A stretch of 7,378 nt of DNA from an uncultured Eubacteriales bacterium (lineage in GTDB: Bacteria; Bacillota; Clostridia; Oscillospirales; CAG-272), in the NCBI GenBank assembly GCA_934446285.1, contig CAKSEI010000071.1, positions 1 through 7,378 on the forward strand. Direction: 5' to 3'. The position numbers were made by a program, and so were the translations under genes. The notes under the pieces are model-generated. The model saw only the letters and a program-made list of their open reading frames with translations, searched no databases and was not told the origin of the DNA. This document shows, piece by piece, positions 5,793 through 7,378 of this stretch. The number at the start of each line of letters is the position of its first letter. Within the stretch, counting starts at the first letter, position 1.

Positions 5793-6542
5793 ATGAAAAG
5801 AGCGGATATAAAATTATTTCTTACCGATAACGGCAATAAAGCAAAGGCATATGCGCTCGCGCAGGAGACGGGAGCGCAGATAGTAACGGATGAGATGCCG
5901 CATGAGGGACTCTTCTTGAAATTCGATGCGGACGGCGTTTCTCTGTGTGACGGAGGGCTGTGCGTAAGAGGTGACTTCGCAGAGAGCTGTGCGAGGATAA
6001 AGCGTGAAAATCTCCGCAATGAGCTTTTAGTAAAGGCCGTTAAAATAAAAAACGCCGACCGTCCGCTCACGGTAGTCGACGCGACGGCGGGACTGGGCGA
6101 GGATTCTTTTCTCCTTGCCGCATACGGTCACAGCCTTACTCTTTTTGAATACGACCCGTTCATATACGCGCTGCTTGAGGACGCCCTTGAGCGAGCTCGA
6201 CTCTCACGCGAGGTCGGTCTTACCGCATCGCGCATAACAGCCGTCGGGTGCGACAGCGTAATGGCGCTGCGTGAGCTTGATTTTGCACCTGACGTAGTGC
6301 TGCTTGATCCTATGTTCCCGCAGAGGCAGAAAAGCTCGCTCGTGAAAAAGAAATTTCAGCTGCTCCACTCACTTGAATCGCCGTGCGCAAATGAGGAGAA
6401 ATTGCTTGATGCGGCGCGCGCAGCCGGTCCGAAAAAGATTGTAATAAAGCGTCCAGCAAAGGGCGCGTTCCTTGCGGGGATTAAGCCCGATTACTCCCTC
6501 GACGGGAAAAAGATAAGATACGACTGTATCTGCTTGAAATAA
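5793..6542 (+). CDS. rsmJ: RsmJ-like class I SAM methyltransferase, probable 16S rRNA guanine-N2 methyltransferase
   Basis: E. coli RsmJ (YhiQ) methylates N2 of G1516 in 16S rRNA using S-adenosylmethionine. This 249-residue protein matches the family along most of its length: LVKAVKIK at 79-86, the SAM-binding motif DATAGLGEDSF at 96-106, the acidic ribose-binding position Glu119 at the end of strand 2, the catalytic-loop motif LDPMFP at 171-176 followed by QRQKSSLVKKK, and VIKRP at 217-221. The ATG at 5793 is chosen because GGGGGAA lies just upstream. The frame's earlier ATG at 5751 overlaps the promoter -10 region and would add 14 residues with no family counterpart. The gene stands alone between its own promoter and terminator. 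The family is best known from gammaproteobacteria, so its presence here is of some interest. The exact target base in this organism is inferred from homology. Confidence 0.88.
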   Translation: MKRADIKLFLTDNGNKAKAYALAQETGAQIVTDEMPHEGLFLKFDADGVSLCDGGLCVRGDFAESCARIKRENLRNELLVKAVKIKNADRPLTVVDATAGLGEDSFLLAAYGHSLTLFEYDPFIYALLEDALERARLSREVGLTASRITAVGCDSVMALRELDFAPDVVLLDPMFPQRQKSSLVKKKFQLLHSLESPCANEEKLLDAARAAGPKKIVIKRPAKGAFLAGIKPDYSLDGKKIRYDCICLK

Positions 6543-6545
6543 TTG

Positions 6546-6567
6546 CCCGACCGATGTCGGGTTTTTT
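6546..6567 (+). terminator. Intrinsic terminator of the rsmJ-like gene
   Basis: CCCGAC (6546-6551) pairs with GTCGGG (6556-6561) around the tetraloop CGAT, followed at once by six T residues. It starts 3 bases after the TAA stop and is a textbook rho-independent terminator. Confidence 0.92.
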
Positions 6568-6589
6568 CTCATTTTATTTCGCATTTCTA

Positions 6590-6618
6590 TGGATTTCGGA
6601 AGCGGTTTATGGTACAAT
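6590..6618 (+). promoter_or_regulatory. Extended -10 promoter for the downstream HAD gene
   Basis: TACAAT (6613-6618) is preceded by TGG, forming the extended -10 motif TGnTACAAT. A weak -35 (TGGATT, 6590-6595) lies 17 bases upstream; extended -10 promoters tolerate a poor -35. Transcription would begin near 6625, downstream of the first in-frame ATG at 6589. Confidence 0.55.
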
Positions 6619-6639
6619 ATCGGAAAAGGCGGTGCGGCT

Positions 6640-7317
6640 ATGGGAAAATACGAAAATGTATTCTTTGACCTCGACGGGACTGTTACGGACTCGGGGGACG
6701 GGATAATAAATTCCGTTATATATACTTTAAAGCATTACGGGCAGAGTGTTCCGCAGAGACAGAGCCTGTACAGGTTCATCGGCCCGCCGCTTGAGTATTC
6801 TTTTGCCGAATATTGCGGTTTTGACAGAGAAAGAGCGCATGAGGCTGTCTCGGTTTACAGAGAGTATTACGCCGAGCGCGGTATATTTGAGAACGCCGTC
6901 TACGACGGAGTACCGGAAATGCTCGCCGCTCTTAAGAGCGAGGGGTACGGCATTGCCCTCGCCACGTCAAAGCCCGAGAAGTTTGCCGTGAGAATAATCG
7001 AGCACTTTTCACTCAGCAAATATTTTGACTGTATCTGCGGTGCTGATATGGACGAGCACAGGGCGGAGAAGTCGGAGGTGCTTGCCTACGCCCTTGAGAA
7101 AACGGGGGCAGACCCCGCTCGCTCTGTTATGATAGGCGACAGAAAATATGATGTCACGGGCGCGGCGCTCTTCTCAATTGACTGTATCGGGGTTACATAC
7201 GGCTTCGGAACGCGGGAGGAGCTTACCTCTGCGGGAGCAAAATATATCGCCGACAGCCCCCTTGACATAAAAAAGCTGCTCGTGCCGAAAACACTTGTTT
7301 TTTCGGATGCAGTATGA
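6640..7317 (+). CDS. Phosphoglycolate-phosphatase-like HAD hydrolase (Gph/PGP branch)
   Basis: This 225-residue protein is a haloacid dehalogenase superfamily phosphatase of the branch with a helical C1 cap, which includes phosphoglycolate phosphatase and pyrophosphatase/5'-nucleotidase relatives. Motif I is DLDGT at 10-14 (nucleophile Asp10, acid/base Asp12), the helical cap spans about 17-85 with the family stretch FIGPPL at 46-51, motif II is Thr109 in ATSKP, motif III is Lys144, and motif IV is IGDRKYD at 165-171. The length is normal. The ATG at 6640 is chosen because it gives the usual short lead before motif I and has GGTG about 5 bases upstream; the earlier ATG at 6589 lies upstream of the predicted transcript start. 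Substrate is uncertain: 2-phosphoglycolate repair and nucleotide dephosphorylation both fit. It is unrelated in subtype to the Cof-type HAD gene on the other strand. Confidence 0.9.
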   Translation: MGKYENVFFDLDGTVTDSGDGIINSVIYTLKHYGQSVPQRQSLYRFIGPPLEYSFAEYCGFDRERAHEAVSVYREYYAERGIFENAVYDGVPEMLAALKSEGYGIALATSKPEKFAVRIIEHFSLSKYFDCICGADMDEHRAEKSEVLAYALEKTGADPARSVMIGDRKYDVTGAALFSIDCIGVTYGFGTREELTSAGAKYIADSPLDIKKLLVPKTLVFSDAV

Positions 7318-7323
7318 TAAAAT
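7295..7323 (+). promoter_or_regulatory. Promoter for the gene at the right edge
   Basis: TTGTTT (7295-7300) and TAAAAT (7318-7323) are 17 bases apart, and TGA before the -10 box gives an extended -10 motif. The start point is predicted at about 7329-7330, on the ATG itself. The promoter lies inside the 3' end of the HAD gene. Confidence 0.45.
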
Positions 7324-7329
7324 ATCACT

Positions 7330-7378
7330 ATGATTAAAGAAGTAGATGCGAAAAAATACATAGGCAATCCCTACGGAT
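7330..7378 (+). CDS. Start of an unrecognised gene, cut by the window edge
   Basis: An ATG at 7330 opens a frame of 16 complete codons reading MIKEVDAKKYIGNPYG that is still open at the window end. It begins 12 bases after the HAD stop. No Shine-Dalgarno site is present, and the predicted promoter would start the RNA at or next to the ATG. Too little is visible to name a family. The short lysine- and acid-rich opening indicates a cytosolic protein rather than a secreted one. Confidence 0.55.
   Translation, partial: MIKEVDAKKYIGNPYG

Noticed and set aside
2475..7317. Idea that the two HAD genes are a recent duplication
   Set aside because: They belong to different cap classes (C2 Cof-type against helical C1) and share only the superfamily motifs.
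1..7378. Mobile element, CRISPR array, toxin-antitoxin pair or defence system
   Set aside because: No transposase, integrase, regularly spaced repeats, terminal inverted repeats, or small paired antitoxin-like genes were found on either strand.

Overview
The window reads as a chromosomal stretch from a Gram-positive, low-to-mid GC anaerobe, most likely a member of Bacillota class Clostridia. The grounds are sigma-A type promoters with 17-base spacers, GGAG-type ribosome binding sites, a short DUF6514-like protein, a zinc-ribbon/transmembrane/exported-domain protein and a lipobox lipoprotein. A finer placement cannot be made from this sequence alone. No mobile element, tRNA, rRNA, CRISPR array or phage gene was seen, and the region looks like ordinary genome with a few unusual genes.

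Layout, left to right. A 5'-truncated ABC exporter half-transporter (+) runs to 1469 and converges, with a single base between stop codons, on a 72-codon DUF6514-like gene (-). That small gene has its own promoter and a possible operator. Next comes a two-gene minus-strand operon read right to left: a Cof-type HAD phosphatase, then a GreA/GreB-family transcript cleavage factor, with a consensus promoter at 3308-3336 and an intrinsic terminator at 1903-1947. From 3398 everything is on the plus strand. A zinc-ribbon, single-pass membrane protein with a beta-propeller-like outer domain ends in a terminator that overlaps its stop codon. A lipoprotein follows that looks like the ComEC metallo-beta-lactamase domain stripped of its metal ligands. 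Then come an RsmJ-like 16S rRNA methyltransferase with its own promoter and terminator, a phosphoglycolate-phosphatase-like HAD hydrolase, and the first codons of a further gene whose transcript may be leaderless.

The genes do not form one obvious pathway. The greA-like and rsmJ-like genes concern transcription and ribosome modification, and the two HAD proteins are probably metabolite phosphatases. The zinc-ribbon protein and the lipoprotein are adjacent surface proteins of unknown role and may belong together. For four genes (HAD at 3275, zinc-ribbon at 3462, rsmJ at 5793, HAD at 6640) the longest open frame starts too early; for the last two the predicted promoter -10 box lies inside the extension. 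Starts were chosen here from ribosome sites, promoters and family N-termini.

The most interesting item is the lipoprotein at 4954-5721, a probable catalytically dead, membrane-anchored relative of the ComEC hydrolase domain. No complete new defence or mobile system is visible.
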